Source: Rhizoctonia solani | Lineage: Eukaryota; Basidiomycota; Agaricomycetes; Cantharellales; Ceratobasidiaceae | Length of the DNA stretch: 64,000 bases | Reading direction: 5' to 3' | Assembly: GCF_016906535.1 (NCBI RefSeq) | Contig: NC_057378.1 | Location: 806,001-870,000, forward strand | In this document: positions 31,430 to 43,200 of the stretch, in pieces | Position numbering within the stretch: the stretch's first letter is position 1 | Layout of the letters: the number at the start of each line of letters is the position of its first letter | Program-made: the position numbers and the translations under genes | The notes under the pieces: generated by a model | Told to the model about the DNA's origin: nothing | The model's input: the letters and a program-made list of their open reading frames with translations, nothing else | Databases searched by the model: none

Positions 31430-34400
31430 ATGTCTGCCGAGGCTTTGAACGCGAACGGGGCCGTGGGGCTCCCAGAGGAGGCCCAGGTGGCTATGGACGA
31501 GGAGGCGGAGGCGGCGAGGGTGGACGGTGGTTCACTTCTTATCCTGTGGCAATCCTATCTCTAAAACTGCATTTAGGGGCGGCGAACGTGGTCCCCAGCT
31601 TTCCGTGGCGGTGACGGAGGGCGTGGCCGTGGATTCGATCATGCTGGCCCTCCCAGAGGAGGAGGCGCCGGGCGGGGTCGTGGGGGAGTCTTTGAAGCTG
31701 GTCCCGCTGTCATCGATTCGCGTCTGCCTCACATGCAGATGATGATCTTATCAAATCCTTCAAGAAACTCGCAGTCGATGATGACCAGCTGCCTCGCCGC
31801 CCCGACTATGGCAAGGTCGGGCAAAGCGTTGTCCTGCGCACCAATTATTTCCCTGTGGAATACAAGAAGGCCAAGATATTCGATTACGACATCTCTGTCG
31901 AACCCGAGGGAGGCGTCAAGCGTATCATGAAACAACTACTTGCGTTGATGATGTCCTCGTCGGATTTTGCTCCGTATGCGGCATTTGCTGCACATGACAA
32001 TGCCAATCGACTGGTATCGATGAAGGAGATCCCGGTAACCGGAGTTGCGCAAGTATTCTCTATAATCATCACGTATTCTGAAGAAGGCGACAATTCGTCT
32101 GATGAAAATCAAAGACATATCGAATTTCGCTGAGGCCAACGAACGTACATGATACGGAAAATATGACCAAGTAGGTGGATATACTCATCTGGGAAAATTA
32201 TTATATTAACCTAATTATGAATAAAGATACATTAGTGGGGCAGATGCAGCCTTCGACCCCCAACCTATGCTCGCTGCGTTCAACATCTTATGTCCAAGTA
32301 CCCTTCTCAGCACGGCGTGATGGTGGGCATAACAAGTGGTTCTTCCCATCATTGCATCAGTCGTCGGACATTGGTGTGGGACTCGAAGCCTATCGCGGAT
32401 ATTTCAGCTCTGTACGACCATCGTTCCAGCAGCTCATGGTGAACGTTAACGTCGCGACTACTGTGTTCTATAAACCCGGCCCATTGGCAAGCTATTCTTC
32501 GATTTGGGCCTGCGGGGCAACACCAATTAAGGTGTTTGTTCACAAGCTACGGATCGAAATGAGGCATACTGGGCGTGTCATGCGCAAGCAGATCAAGGGA
32601 CTCAGACTAGATTCCAACGCCAGAACGTATCTATTCAAATGCGATGAATATAACAATGAGAAGATCTCAGTAGAGGCTTATATAAAAGGAGTAAGTGATT
32701 TGCTTTAGCCTCAGTTTATTTGCTAATCATACGCCCAGAGTACAAAATTACTCTTCGGAATCCATTGCTTCCACTTGTCGACATCAGCGGCAATAAAGAA
32801 CGCCAATTCTTGTCCCACCTGAAATATGCACAATCCTGCCCAATCAGCCGTTCCGCGGCAAGCTCCCCGATGAATATGGAGCAGCGATGATCCGTGTTGC
32901 ATGCCAGCCACCTAACGTCAACGCTACGAGTATTATTGGTGAAGGCTTGAGCTCCCTCGGACTTGTTGGAGACAGTTCGCCACTCGAACAAATGGGGATC
33001 AGAGTCAAGTCTCAGATGGCGACCGTACCGGGCCGCATCTTGCCTGCTCCCAAGGTCCACTACAATAACCGCGCATCGGTTCATGTATCGAATGGCTCCT
33101 GGAATCTAAGGGACGTACGTTTCGCTGTTGGCACCAAACTCGACAACTGGGCCGTACTGTTTATACAAGATGGCGGTCGGGATGACTTGTCCGTCGAAAC
33201 GGGCGGGCCGATCGCAATGAGCTTTGCAGCCATATGCGGCAAGGTGGGCATGGCGGTGAACACTAGAAAAGCCCCGCCCATGCGAGATGTATCACTTCCT
33301 TCAAAAAAGGAAGATGCTTCGCCTCTAACGAGACCACGCGCGGTCGACACTATCAGAAGGGCATTGCTGACGATTAATCCTAAACCAAAAATCGTGTTGA
33401 TCGTCCTCAGCAACCAAGACAAGGCGATATACAATGGAATCAAACATCTTTGTGACGTCTATTTGGATGTGCTGACGGTCTGCGTGCAAGCATCAAAATT
33501 CAAGGACAACAAGGTATGTTTCAGCGAATCTGCTCTTGTGTGGGTTACTAACCATAGCCCTTGCCTTTAGGCCCAATACAACTCAAACGTAGCAATGAAG
33601 TTCAATACGAAACTTGGAGGAATTAACCACAGTATTGATCCTCAGGATAAGACAATGGCATGGATTCGAGCACAACCAACGATGATGGTTGGGAGCGACG
33701 TGACACATCCTAGCCCTGGCAGCTTTCGTGGGACTCCTAGCATTGCTGCTGTGGTTGCCAGCGTCGACAATCAATTCGGCCAGTTCCCTGCAAGCTTGCG
33801 TCTCCAGCAATCAAAGAAGGAGGTGCGTAGTTTGATATATCTTTGAGTTCTAGAGCCTAATAATATCGGGTAGATGATCACGGATTTAACAGACATGATG
33901 ATCGAACGGCTTATTGCGTACAGAACCAAAAATAACACGTTACCTCGCCGTATTATCTTTTTCCGCGATGGGGTATCCGAGGGACAGTTTTATACCGTCC
34001 GCGACGACGAACTCCCGAAAGTAGACCAGGCTTTCGCCAAGTTCAACCAGGATGGAAAGCCTTATAAGCCAAAGCTCACTATCTTGATCGCCGGTAAACG
34101 GCACCACACCCGCTTCTTCCCCACAAAGCTCGAGGATTCTGACAAAGGTAACTGCAGACCCGGCACTGTGGTCGACCGTGGAGGTAAGCCGTCGAAAATT
34201 AGTTTATGACCTTGTATTTAACTTGAGCCCATTTCTAGCCAGCGCGGTGTATGACTTTGATTTTATCTCCAATCACATGCTGGACTTCAAGGTACAGCTC
34301 GCCCCACGCATTACACTGTCGTGTACGATGAGAACGGATTCGATTCGGACGGAATCCAAGGGCTAACCCATGGGATGGCGTACTATTCGTTCGTGCTACA

Positions 34401-34665
34401 AAGGCTGTGTCGGTTGTCCCCCTGCCTACTACGCCGGTAAGTCTATCGCTTTTCTTTATTGACAAAATATTTGTCTAAACGGGAGTAAGATCTGGCTTGC
34501 GAGCGCGGACGGTGCTACTTGTATGAACTCCTTAATGCAAGTGAAGGAGCGGCGTCAATCAAAAGTGGAAGTAGCTCGGATGAAGAGGTTCTAAAGAAAG
34601 CTCACGATTTGTGGAGGAGGGGCCCAACTGGTCCAATCATCAAAGATACAATGTTTTATATCTAG
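31430..34665 (+). CDS. Argonaute (PAZ-PIWI) RNA-silencing slicer
   Basis: Argonaute loads small RNAs and silences complementary transcripts. The N-terminus is an RGG/GRG-rich tail (about 31437-31700: [18 protein letters not shown], later [11 protein letters not shown]), then the Argonaute N domain ([20 protein letters not shown]), linker 1 ([20 protein letters not shown]), the PAZ region ([20 protein letters not shown]), MID and PIWI. PIWI residues of the catalytic tetrad are visible: Asp in [12 protein letters not shown] (about 33690), Glu in the QQSKKE loop, Asp in [12 protein letters not shown] (about 33963) and His in [14 protein letters not shown] (about 34370). Thus slicer activity is plausible. 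It ends IIKDTMFYI, stop 34665; about 900 residues. The ATG at 31430 is one base out of frame with the RGG tail. Other breaks lie near 32130, 32300 and 32820. Arg-methylation of the tail would be usual for eukaryotic Argonautes. Confidence 0.94.
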
Positions 34666-34934
34666 TGGAAATATTGTATGTATCCTATGTATATCTGTTA
34701 CATAGTGTACTTGAATAAGTCATGAATATTATATGCGTACCATCATTGTTGACAATCTTTTGGCTTTCGGAGAAGGCGCCAGTAGCGGATGCCAAATAGA
34801 TATATGAGTCTCGTTGGATCTGAGCAAGAACCATGATTTGATTGATGTCCGTAAACACAATGAAAATAGACAAAAATATGTAGACGAGAGTAAGTTAGAC
34901 AAAAATAGACATGAGTTGGCGCCCCACACCAGTA

Positions 34935-35955
34935 TCACTCGTAGGCAAAGCAGCGAACTTTGTGCCCATTCTTCCAATGCTTGGTCTGACACTTCTTTCC
35001 ACAATATTGGACGCTCCTGCATCTTGCACATCTTGTAGTGGGTTCTTCAGCACATCCTTCGTTGCCGCAGCAATCGGCTCGACTAAGTAAGTGATCACGA
35101 GTCGATTTTAGGTAGAAGTCCTCTGGCATTTGTTCAATAACAGTTAGAACACCATCCAACCGCTCAATATCTGCCTTTTGTGTAACAGGCAGATATGGAA
35201 ATTGCTGTGCGATTTGATAGACGCGATCTTCCTCGCCACACGTCTGCGAGTACTGGCGTCCATTGAGCTTTTCTTGTCGTCACCCTCGATGTGTCGCACC
35301 AGAACAGCAATTCGATAAGGAGACCGCAAATAAATCCAGGACCGCTTGGGCTCCTCCATAAAATGCTTCGGCTAAAGGCATTCCCAACAAGGTTGGCTAA
35401 AAGGCGACTGTCGGGAGATGAAAGGAAGATGCGATAATATGGCTCTTCAGCTGCCTCGGGTAACAGGGAAAGGATCTGCACGTAGGTCGAAAATGCCTTT
35501 GGTTGCGTTTCTACGGAAAGCTCTCGCAGATTGTTTGCGAGTTTCCCAACGTGTTTTGCACAAAAAGCGGCCCACATAATGCTCTTCGCTTCTCGTGGAA
35601 GTATATCCATAGCTCGAAGCTTCATATTCCAGCAAAGGTATCAACATGTTGGTAACTTCAACTTAGCTACATGGCATACCTGAGTTTGAAGTTCTTTATC
35701 CTCGGCTTCACTGAAATCCTGTCCTGCTGGTAGAGGTTCGTCCAGACGGGCATTCTTTGCCATCATATCCGTAAATGAGATCGCCTCGTCTCGAAATGCT
35801 TGAACATCCATAGTTCTGCCGTTTATTGTGATCAGACATGGTAGACCCGTATACTTCCACAACGTCGATAGTATATTCTGATTGTGGTTCGAAGAGCCAA
35901 AAGAGCACCAGCTGTCAGGAAGTCCCAAGTCGCGAAGAAGTCTCGGTGAGATCAC
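34935..35955 (-). CDS. MYND zinc-finger protein
   Basis: The minus-strand gene ends with a MYND finger of the C-x2-C type: CARCRSVQYCGKKCQTKHW then NGHKVRCF and a stop at 34935. The preceding part is helical and otherwise unrecognised: RLLRDLGLPDSWCSFGSSNH (about 35945), TGLPCLITINGRTMDVQAFR (about 35850), AKSIMWAAFCAKHVGKLAN (about 35585), PDSRLLANLVGNAFSRS (about 35410) and QKADIERLDGVLTVIEQMPE (about 35150). MYND fingers bind proline-rich peptides and often mark transcriptional co-regulators. C-terminal MYND fingers on unknown helical proteins are common in mushroom-forming fungi. A one-base frame shift occurs near 35280. The start may lie further up; an exon with ATG near 36003 is possible. 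It is divergent from the oxoprolinase gene, with about 180 bp between. Confidence 0.82.
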
Positions 35956-36138
35956 ATGCTTACTAGTGACCGTTCTTACATCATCGACGTTTGAAATGCA
36001 TGATCCATGATGCTGAGTGATCCTGCTACTACAACCACTCGCGGTGAGACGGCATATATCTCAAGTTGAGACACAGCCTGTAATATCAACTTAACGCTTG
36101 ACTCCGAGGTCCCATTTTTGCTTGTTTAGCTCCTGACT

Positions 36139-39028
36139 ATGCCTGAAATACCTGACCGCTCCATTCGAATTTGTGCTGATCGAGGGGGCACATTTTGCGA
36201 TGTTCATGCGCAAGTATACTTCTCAGTCACTGTGATAATTTTCGCTTACAACAGCTGTAATTCAGATCGTATCCTGGGGATAAACAAGGCGAAAGGAAAG
36301 AATTGGTGGTCAAATTGCGTGAGTGTAGACCGATAACCATGTAAATACAAAACTAATCTATCGCATTAGTATCACAAGATCCGAGTAATTATCGTGACGC
36401 TCCAACTGAAGGAATACGACGGGTCCTCGAAAAGGTTCTCGGAAAATCGCTTCCCAGAGGAGAAAAGCTTAATACTGACAAGATAGGCAAGTCATCAGTA
36501 GAGCATATAAGCCAAATTGTAATGATATTGATAATAAGTTTGCATCAGACTTTATAAGATTGTCAACTACCGTGGCTACAAACGCACTGTTGGAAAGAAA
36601 GGGCCAAAAGCACGCATTGGTGATTACTAAAGGATTCAAGGTAAATATGCACCCATTCTACCATATGACCAAACGACGAACCAATACCCGTTTCCTTAGG
36701 ACCTACTTACTATTGGAAATCAATCTCGACCAAGGATCTTTGATCTCAACATTAGAAGACCTACGCCATTGTTCACTGACGTACTCGAAGTTGACGAGCG
36801 TGTAACCATTGTCGGGTACACATCTGACCCTAAAGCCGCTGAACACGCAATCAAGACGACAATGGTAACATAGCTAAAGGGTACACCGGTCTAGGTAAAG
36901 ATGAAGGAGGGCAGGCAGATGGTCCTGGAGAAATAGTGCGTGGGCTGTCAGGAGAGGCGGTTAGAATTATCAAGAAACCCGGTTCGTTCGATTTTTTACT
37001 GGCGGGTGATCTTTGACTCATCAGAGTCATAGATGAGAACAAGATTAAATCCGATCTCCAAAAACTACGCGAACAAGGCTATACGTCTCTCGCTATATGC
37101 TTGGTTCATTCCTACACTATCCAGAGCATGAATTAATAGTCGGGAAAATCGCAAGCTCCTTGGGATTCAGTCACATTTCCATCTCCTCTCAACTCATGCC
37201 GATGATCAAGATGGTTCCTAGAGGAATGTCAGCAACTGCCGATGCATATCTTACCCCTATCCTTTACCAGTACTTGGACGGATTTTCTCTGGGTTCGATG
37301 AGCAGCTTAAAGCGGAGGAGTCGGAAAACCGCGAGTCGAATTTATGGCGAGTGACGGCGGACTTCTGGACTTGGACAATTTTTCGGTCTCAAGAGTATAC
37401 TCAGTGGACCTGCTGGTGGCGTTGTCGGTTATGCGCTGACAAGCTGGGACGAGAACGAGCGAACCCCATTATTGGGTGAGTCGATAATACCAGTAGAAAA
37501 ACTGACCTGTATAACTCTCACACGTAGATTGGACGTTGGGGGGACATCGACGGACGTATCAAGATTTGATGGCCGCTATGAGACTGTATATGAAACCACG
37601 ACAGCAGGCGTGACCATTCAAAGCCCACAGCTAGATATCAACACGGTTGCGGCAGGCGGAGGTTCTTGTCTTACTTTCAGAATGGCTTATTCCTCGCAGG
37701 ACCCCAAAGTGCTGGAGCAGAACCCGGGCCTGCATGCTACAGGTAAATACCATGCATACACCTTACTTTCCGAATGATCTAATATTGTTTTATTTAGGAA
37801 AGGAGGTCCTTTGGCTGTAACTGATGCGAACCTTATGCTAGGTCGCCTAATCCCAGATCTCTTCCCAAAGATTTTCGGAAAATCCGAGAATGAGCCTTTG
37901 GACATGGAGGCGTCAAAGTCCGCATTTGAGAAAGTAGCCAAAGAGGTCCGAAGTTCAGCGGATAAAGATTATACCCTGGACGAGGTTATCTACGGGTGCG
38001 TATTTTCCTACTAACATTGCGTAGTAAATTCTCAAAATAGGTATCAGTTTTATCAAGGTTGCGAACGAAACCATGTGCAGGCCAATAAGGGCAATAACCG
38101 AGGCACGAGGATACTCGACAGGATCTCATATGTGAGTAGCCTATCTCTAGAACTTCTGGCCCTCTTCCTCAACTTGAACAACATTGATTAGCCTTGCGAG
38201 CTTTGGTGGTGCAGGAGGCCAGCACGCATGCGACATTGCACGACTATTGGGCATTCATCGTATCTTAATTCACAGACACAGCTCTATCCTTTCAGCTTAC
38301 GGGCTTGCATTGGCCGATCGGTACGTGATTTTCGACGTTGACGGAGCTACTTTGTCTGATTTTCACAGAGCATACGAACGTCAAGAGCCTTCCTCCGAGA
38401 ATTGGTCGGAAGAAAGTAAACCACGCTTACTTGCGAGATTGGATGCCTTGACAGAAGAAGTCAAGTCTTCACTTGAAAAACAAGGCTTTAAAGGAGATCG
38501 GGTCCGAGTGGAGCGTCTGCTCAATATGAGATTCGACGGGACCGACACTTCTCTGATGGTGCTCGAACCCGAAGACGGGTCTCACGACTTTGAAGGAACC
38601 TTCAAACGTGCATACAAACAAGAGTTTGGGTTCCTTTTGGAAACGAAGAATATCATAATCGACGACATCAAGGTATTCGCCTTTTTCTCTCTTTTTACAA
38701 AACGCCCCAGGATAATCTAAAATACAATCAGGTGCGAGGAATAGGCAAAACGTTTGACACTTTGGGGCCGAGTGTTTTCGAAGAAATGAAAACGCTTAAA
38801 ACCAAACCCGTGAATGTGCAAGCAACACAGGATAGAACTCACAGTGTCTACTTTGAGGGCCCTGGACGTATAGACACACCCGTATTCCTCTTAGAGAAAC
38901 TTGAAGTTGGAGATGTGGTTTCGGGTCCAGCTATGATCATCGACAACACTCAGACTATCGTGCTAAACCCCCATTCAAAAACAACCGTTACCAGGAATCA
39001 CCTTTTTATATCGCTAGAAGACGAATGA
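36139..39028 (+). CDS. 5-oxoprolinase, HyuA-type half (separate gene)
   Basis: The ATP-dependent 5-oxoprolinase opens 5-oxo-L-proline to glutamate in the gamma-glutamyl (glutathione) cycle; fungi normally have one chain of about 1,280 residues. This gene encodes only the N-terminal hydantoinase/oxoprolinase-A half. It starts [20 protein letters not shown] (Hydant_A_N), then [20 protein letters not shown] (about 36556), [71 protein letters not shown] (about 37360), the actin-fold phosphate loop [13 protein letters not shown] (about 37530), [33 protein letters not shown] (about 38190) and [13 protein letters not shown]. It ends [10 protein letters not shown] at a clean stop, 39028, exactly at the position of the inter-domain linker. 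Frame breaks near 37130 and 37300-37400. The matching HyuB half is at 46344-48617 on the other strand. Confidence 0.92.
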
Positions 39029-39221
39029 TCTACTTGCTCCCGGTTTCATTGTAGTCGTCCAAAATTAACTGAATTATGGCCGATAGCAACTAACCTAAAT
39101 ATATGCGCTGGAAGGATTTTGCCAGTAACACAGTGACCAGAGGGCCCATCAATACAAACTAGAGATATTACACAGCGGCTTGCGCGTCACGGTCGTAAAG
39201 GTTCGGTCGTGTACATATGGT

Positions 39222-39646
39222 TTAGAAACGGACTGATTTCTTTCGGTGACGAGCCGGAACAGAATCCTCGATGCAGTGGATCAACACTGAGCGGATCTTG
39301 TTCGCGCCTTGAATTCCACAGAGGCTGCCGTGGTTCTGCATGTGATTCTAGTTCAACCATAGAAAGTTAACGTAGGCTCCTAGCAAGCACTTACCTCCAG
39401 GACAACGGAATTTCCTTCACAATTGTCCGAGTTGTAGACAGTTACAAGGTGTCGGTTACTGACGTTGTTCACTAGGGCCGCACTCGATTCATCGGGAGGA
39501 GTGATACAAGTCCCACAGGAGACGACATCGTATTCATGTGAAGGGGTTCCGCCGCAGTCTTTTTCTGGGAAAAACTTGATATCGCCAGCGAGGGCCAGGG
39601 CTGGAAGCGCCGTAACTAAAGCCAATATAAAAAGAGGGTATTGCAT
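39222..39646 (-). CDS. Small secreted cysteine-rich protein
   Basis: The minus strand at 39646 starts MQYPLFILALVTALPALALA, a textbook signal peptide with an Ala-x-Ala cleavage site, followed by a mature protein of about 100 residues: GDIKFFPEKDCGGTP, VVSCGTCITPPDES, NSDNCEGNSVVLE, then after an intron of about 55 bp with a GTAAGT donor, NHGSLCGIQGANKIRSV and a basic C-terminus RHRKKSVRF, stop 39222. Six cysteines in the mature part could form three disulphides. I do not recognise a family; the spacing faintly recalls beta/gamma-crystallin-like or killer-toxin-like folds, but this is weak. Small secreted cysteine-rich proteins are common in plant-associated fungi, sometimes as effectors, which cannot be judged here. 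Confidence 0.72.
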
Positions 39647-40291
39647 AGCAATAGTCAAGAGTTGGGTATAAGAAAAGACAGTGGGGTGAATAGATACGGG
39701 GTACTGCGGAAGTAGGGAGAGGAAAGGGCGGTGACGAAATTCCCGTGGTTTATAAACATTGCTCAGCTGATGTTCTATTTGGTACACTCATATGATCGCC
39801 TTGGTGGATTCTTCCGTGTGACATCCCGGACTAATGAGAATCCCTGATGGAAGTCTGTCCGGTAACATGGTAAGATGCTTCACAACAGGCAATATCTGGT
39901 ATGTGTACAGACTGTCGGCATTGTATACATATTTGTTAAACCGATGGTGGAGGGATTGAGGGACTTAAATGTTGAGTCGCTGCCTTTCGTGCTTTGTTCA
40001 TGACAGCGGATAGGATCCGAATGCTCGGCAGAGCTTGGCGCCGCAAGCCTTTTTGCGAGACCGACCGGCCCGATCGGTAACGTCGCTGAACTTCTCGATG
40101 CGTTTACTCTAAATAGTGAGTGCCATCGTCTATTGAATCTCATAATGTTGGATCTAGAACACAGTTTAACATGTACGGCGCCTTATATGTCTTGGGCAAG
40201 CCAAGAAAGTTACAATTTTTCACATAAGAGCCAGGTCCTTGATCATGATCTAACACTCCCTGTCCATTTGGCATTAGCCCTGATACGGCAG
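39647..40291. other. Spacer, no gene seen
   Basis: About 640 bp between the secreted protein (minus) and the helicase 3' end (minus). It carries the former's promoter; nothing else recognised. Confidence 0.4.
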
Positions 40292-43200
40292 TTAGTCTGC
40301 TATTGGACTGCGAAAAAGTTCGAGTGCAAGTGTTGACCAAAGATCAGCTTCAGAGGCCGTCTCGGTTTGCTTTGGGCGTAGCCGTACGGCCATGTTGGAC
40401 GCCAGCCTTCCTTTCAGAGCTTTCAGAGCCAAAAGTGTTTTCCCAGGAACTCGATATTTGAGTTTCCGATCAACTACCACAAGTTCTGATGATGGCTAGA
40501 CAGAAAATATACTTAGAAGCCGGATATGATTCATTTAGAGTTATTCGAATGCACCTTGAACTCGCAATCTCCGCAAAGGAGAATCAGGGACAGATCACTG
40601 GCAGGTCCAGTTTCTGAAGCATACAATTTCTTAGCTTGCCTGTATGAAACATTGGTAAGCGCGTCAGCCAGAGGTCGCCAAGTAACCGGAGCGACTTGCA
40701 TAAGTGAGAAATAGCAGAGGTACGAAGATTTGAATTCTCGTAGAGCCCTCTTGAAATTGACGGAAGATGGATGAAAGGCTACGGGTCGGTTATTACCGAT
40801 TGTTTGCATATGCCCAGTTGAAGAGTCTATGCTAATAATTTTGGGGAACATCCCAGCGGTCAAAGCAGCCTCGATTAGCCCAACATTGACGTCAGGGGAG
40901 CTGATGGATTCAGGTAGCTGCATGATCTTAGTTCGTTGACGCTGGAATCGTAGACTAAATAAATAATATGAGCGGAAGTTTCGTAAACAGGTAGATGTAT
41001 CACCGTTTGAACTCTTGACTGAACTCTGCGTGCACGCTCACGAAGGAGCTATCGATCAAATATCCCATAAATTGTTGACGCAGATCTTCAATCTGTTGTA
41101 AGTTCTTGAAGGAGGGGTTAGCAATCCCAATGGAGTAAAGCAAAAATGGAATCACCTGGTAACTTAGATAGCTTTCCCTGCAAAACTTCCTTGCGACATG
41201 CTGTCCATTGGAAAGCGCACGTTTCCAGCTATTGAAGGCATTAACAAGGGCAAAGAAATCCGAGTTTTCTGGAAAATAAAGTTACACACAACGTCCCACA
41301 TGATATCAAGGATACTGACCTTTAGCAAACGATAACTTTGCAGCATCAGCCTGTGCCTCGAACCCAAATGGCTTCAAGAATGGGGATTTGGCATTGAGCG
41401 TCGCACATATAGTCAAAGCTGAATCCAAGCACCCCCTACGATGTTTCAGTAATGCTTGTCAGTTCATACTGGCGGGAACTCACAATAAGACAGATTGAAG
41501 CAGGAACTTCCCCAGATGGACGTCCATAGGTAATTTACTCAATAGACGGCCGAGGTTGGTAATTTGCTCGGTTGTGGTTAGTGCTTTAACCTGGTAACGG
41601 GTGAGCACTGGAGCATAGGAAGTCGCAGAATATTTACCTCGATCAACGCGTTAACTGCACGCTGTATGTTGGTTGAGGACGGAGGGTCCAGAGCCCGGGT
41701 CAGCACATCCTCGACTGAGCTACCAATTTGGATATTCATGATTTTGATGCGAAGTGCGAGGTCCGCTAGACTCAGACGCAGTATTTCGGGAGTGGGTTGT
41801 CCACCATCTGGAAATAAAGTATGAGCATAGGCTCCTTGCCATAACGTACAATACATATACCAGGTTATCGTGGCGACTCTTGGTAAATAAATGGAAGCAA
41901 AGTCCTTCTTGTACACGCCCAGCACGTCCACGTCTTTGCGCAGCGTTGCTTCTTGCAATGGTGGTTTCAATCAGTCTGCTTGTTTGCCGCTTTTCGTCAA
42001 ATCTATGCTTGCGTGTAAGTCTTGCAGCAATCTAGTGGTTAAATATTATAGATACCGCATTTCTTTGTGTTTCCCACTATCGATGACGCAAGTAATATCC
42101 TTCGAAATGGTCAGTAACTTTGAAGAGTTGCTACCAGCTCACCCACAGGAATAGTAACACCGGTCTCTGCAATGTTAGTAGCTATACATATTCCAATAAT
42201 ATGAGTTTAATTCTGCCTTTTTGGGTGTCACCAAAAACTCACAAATAACTATTTTCCTGATGCCTGGCGGAGGAATCTCAAACACCGCTGTTTGGCTCTC
42301 TGATGGCAAAGACGAATGAAGGGGATATATTCTAAACGCTTGTGTCCCAAAATCCCTATGAGCGCCAAGTATATCGGTCAACTGACGAATCTCGTTCAGA
42401 CCGGGTAAGAATACAAGAACGGCTGCCGAGTAATTGGAGTGTTTGGAATCTTCAAGACATATTTTTTCGAGAAGTCGCAGAATGAGGTCGTATGGAATCC
42501 GTCGCTCATCAAGGTTAACGATGGTCGAAATTGTCGATGGCGTGTACTGCTTGCCTAATTTACTGGGGTCGCGGAGGCTAAGTTTTCTTCGTCCTCGTCC
42601 TCAGCTATAGCCGTTTCCTCGGACCATTCGAGTTTCTTTGACTTGGTATGAGCAAAAGCTTTGTTTCCTGCATGTTGTTTAGTTGATAATACCCTAATGA
42701 AAGATTGGAGATGACATACTAAGTGCGTACGGTGAGTCATCATCAATTCTCCAATTCGTGAATTCAATCGCATCTTCAAGGTATTGAACTTTGACCGGGA
42801 AAGTACGCTAGGTTCAGGGTATGCGTCGGTTAAAGCACCACGACACAAGGGTTGTGGCTTACACCAGGGACCATCAGCACAGGGCAAATATTTGGCCCAC
42901 CAAAGTATGCCGAGACCTTTTCGGCGTCAACAGTAGCTGACATGAGCACGATTCTGAAAGCGCGGGTTTACTGAATGACTATCAAGGTATGCCGTGTATA
43001 CATACTTTAGGTCGGGTCGGTGTTTGATCATCGACTTGAGGACAATCAGTAAGAAATCCGACTCAATGGACCGCTCGTGGACCTCATCGATAATAATGTG
43101 CTTGAAACGATCCCATGTATCAGCAAGAACGTCTGGGAACAACTGTGTAATAAAACACACCGTAATTTCGTCAAAGGCAGTCCCACCTTTCCCATCGCTC

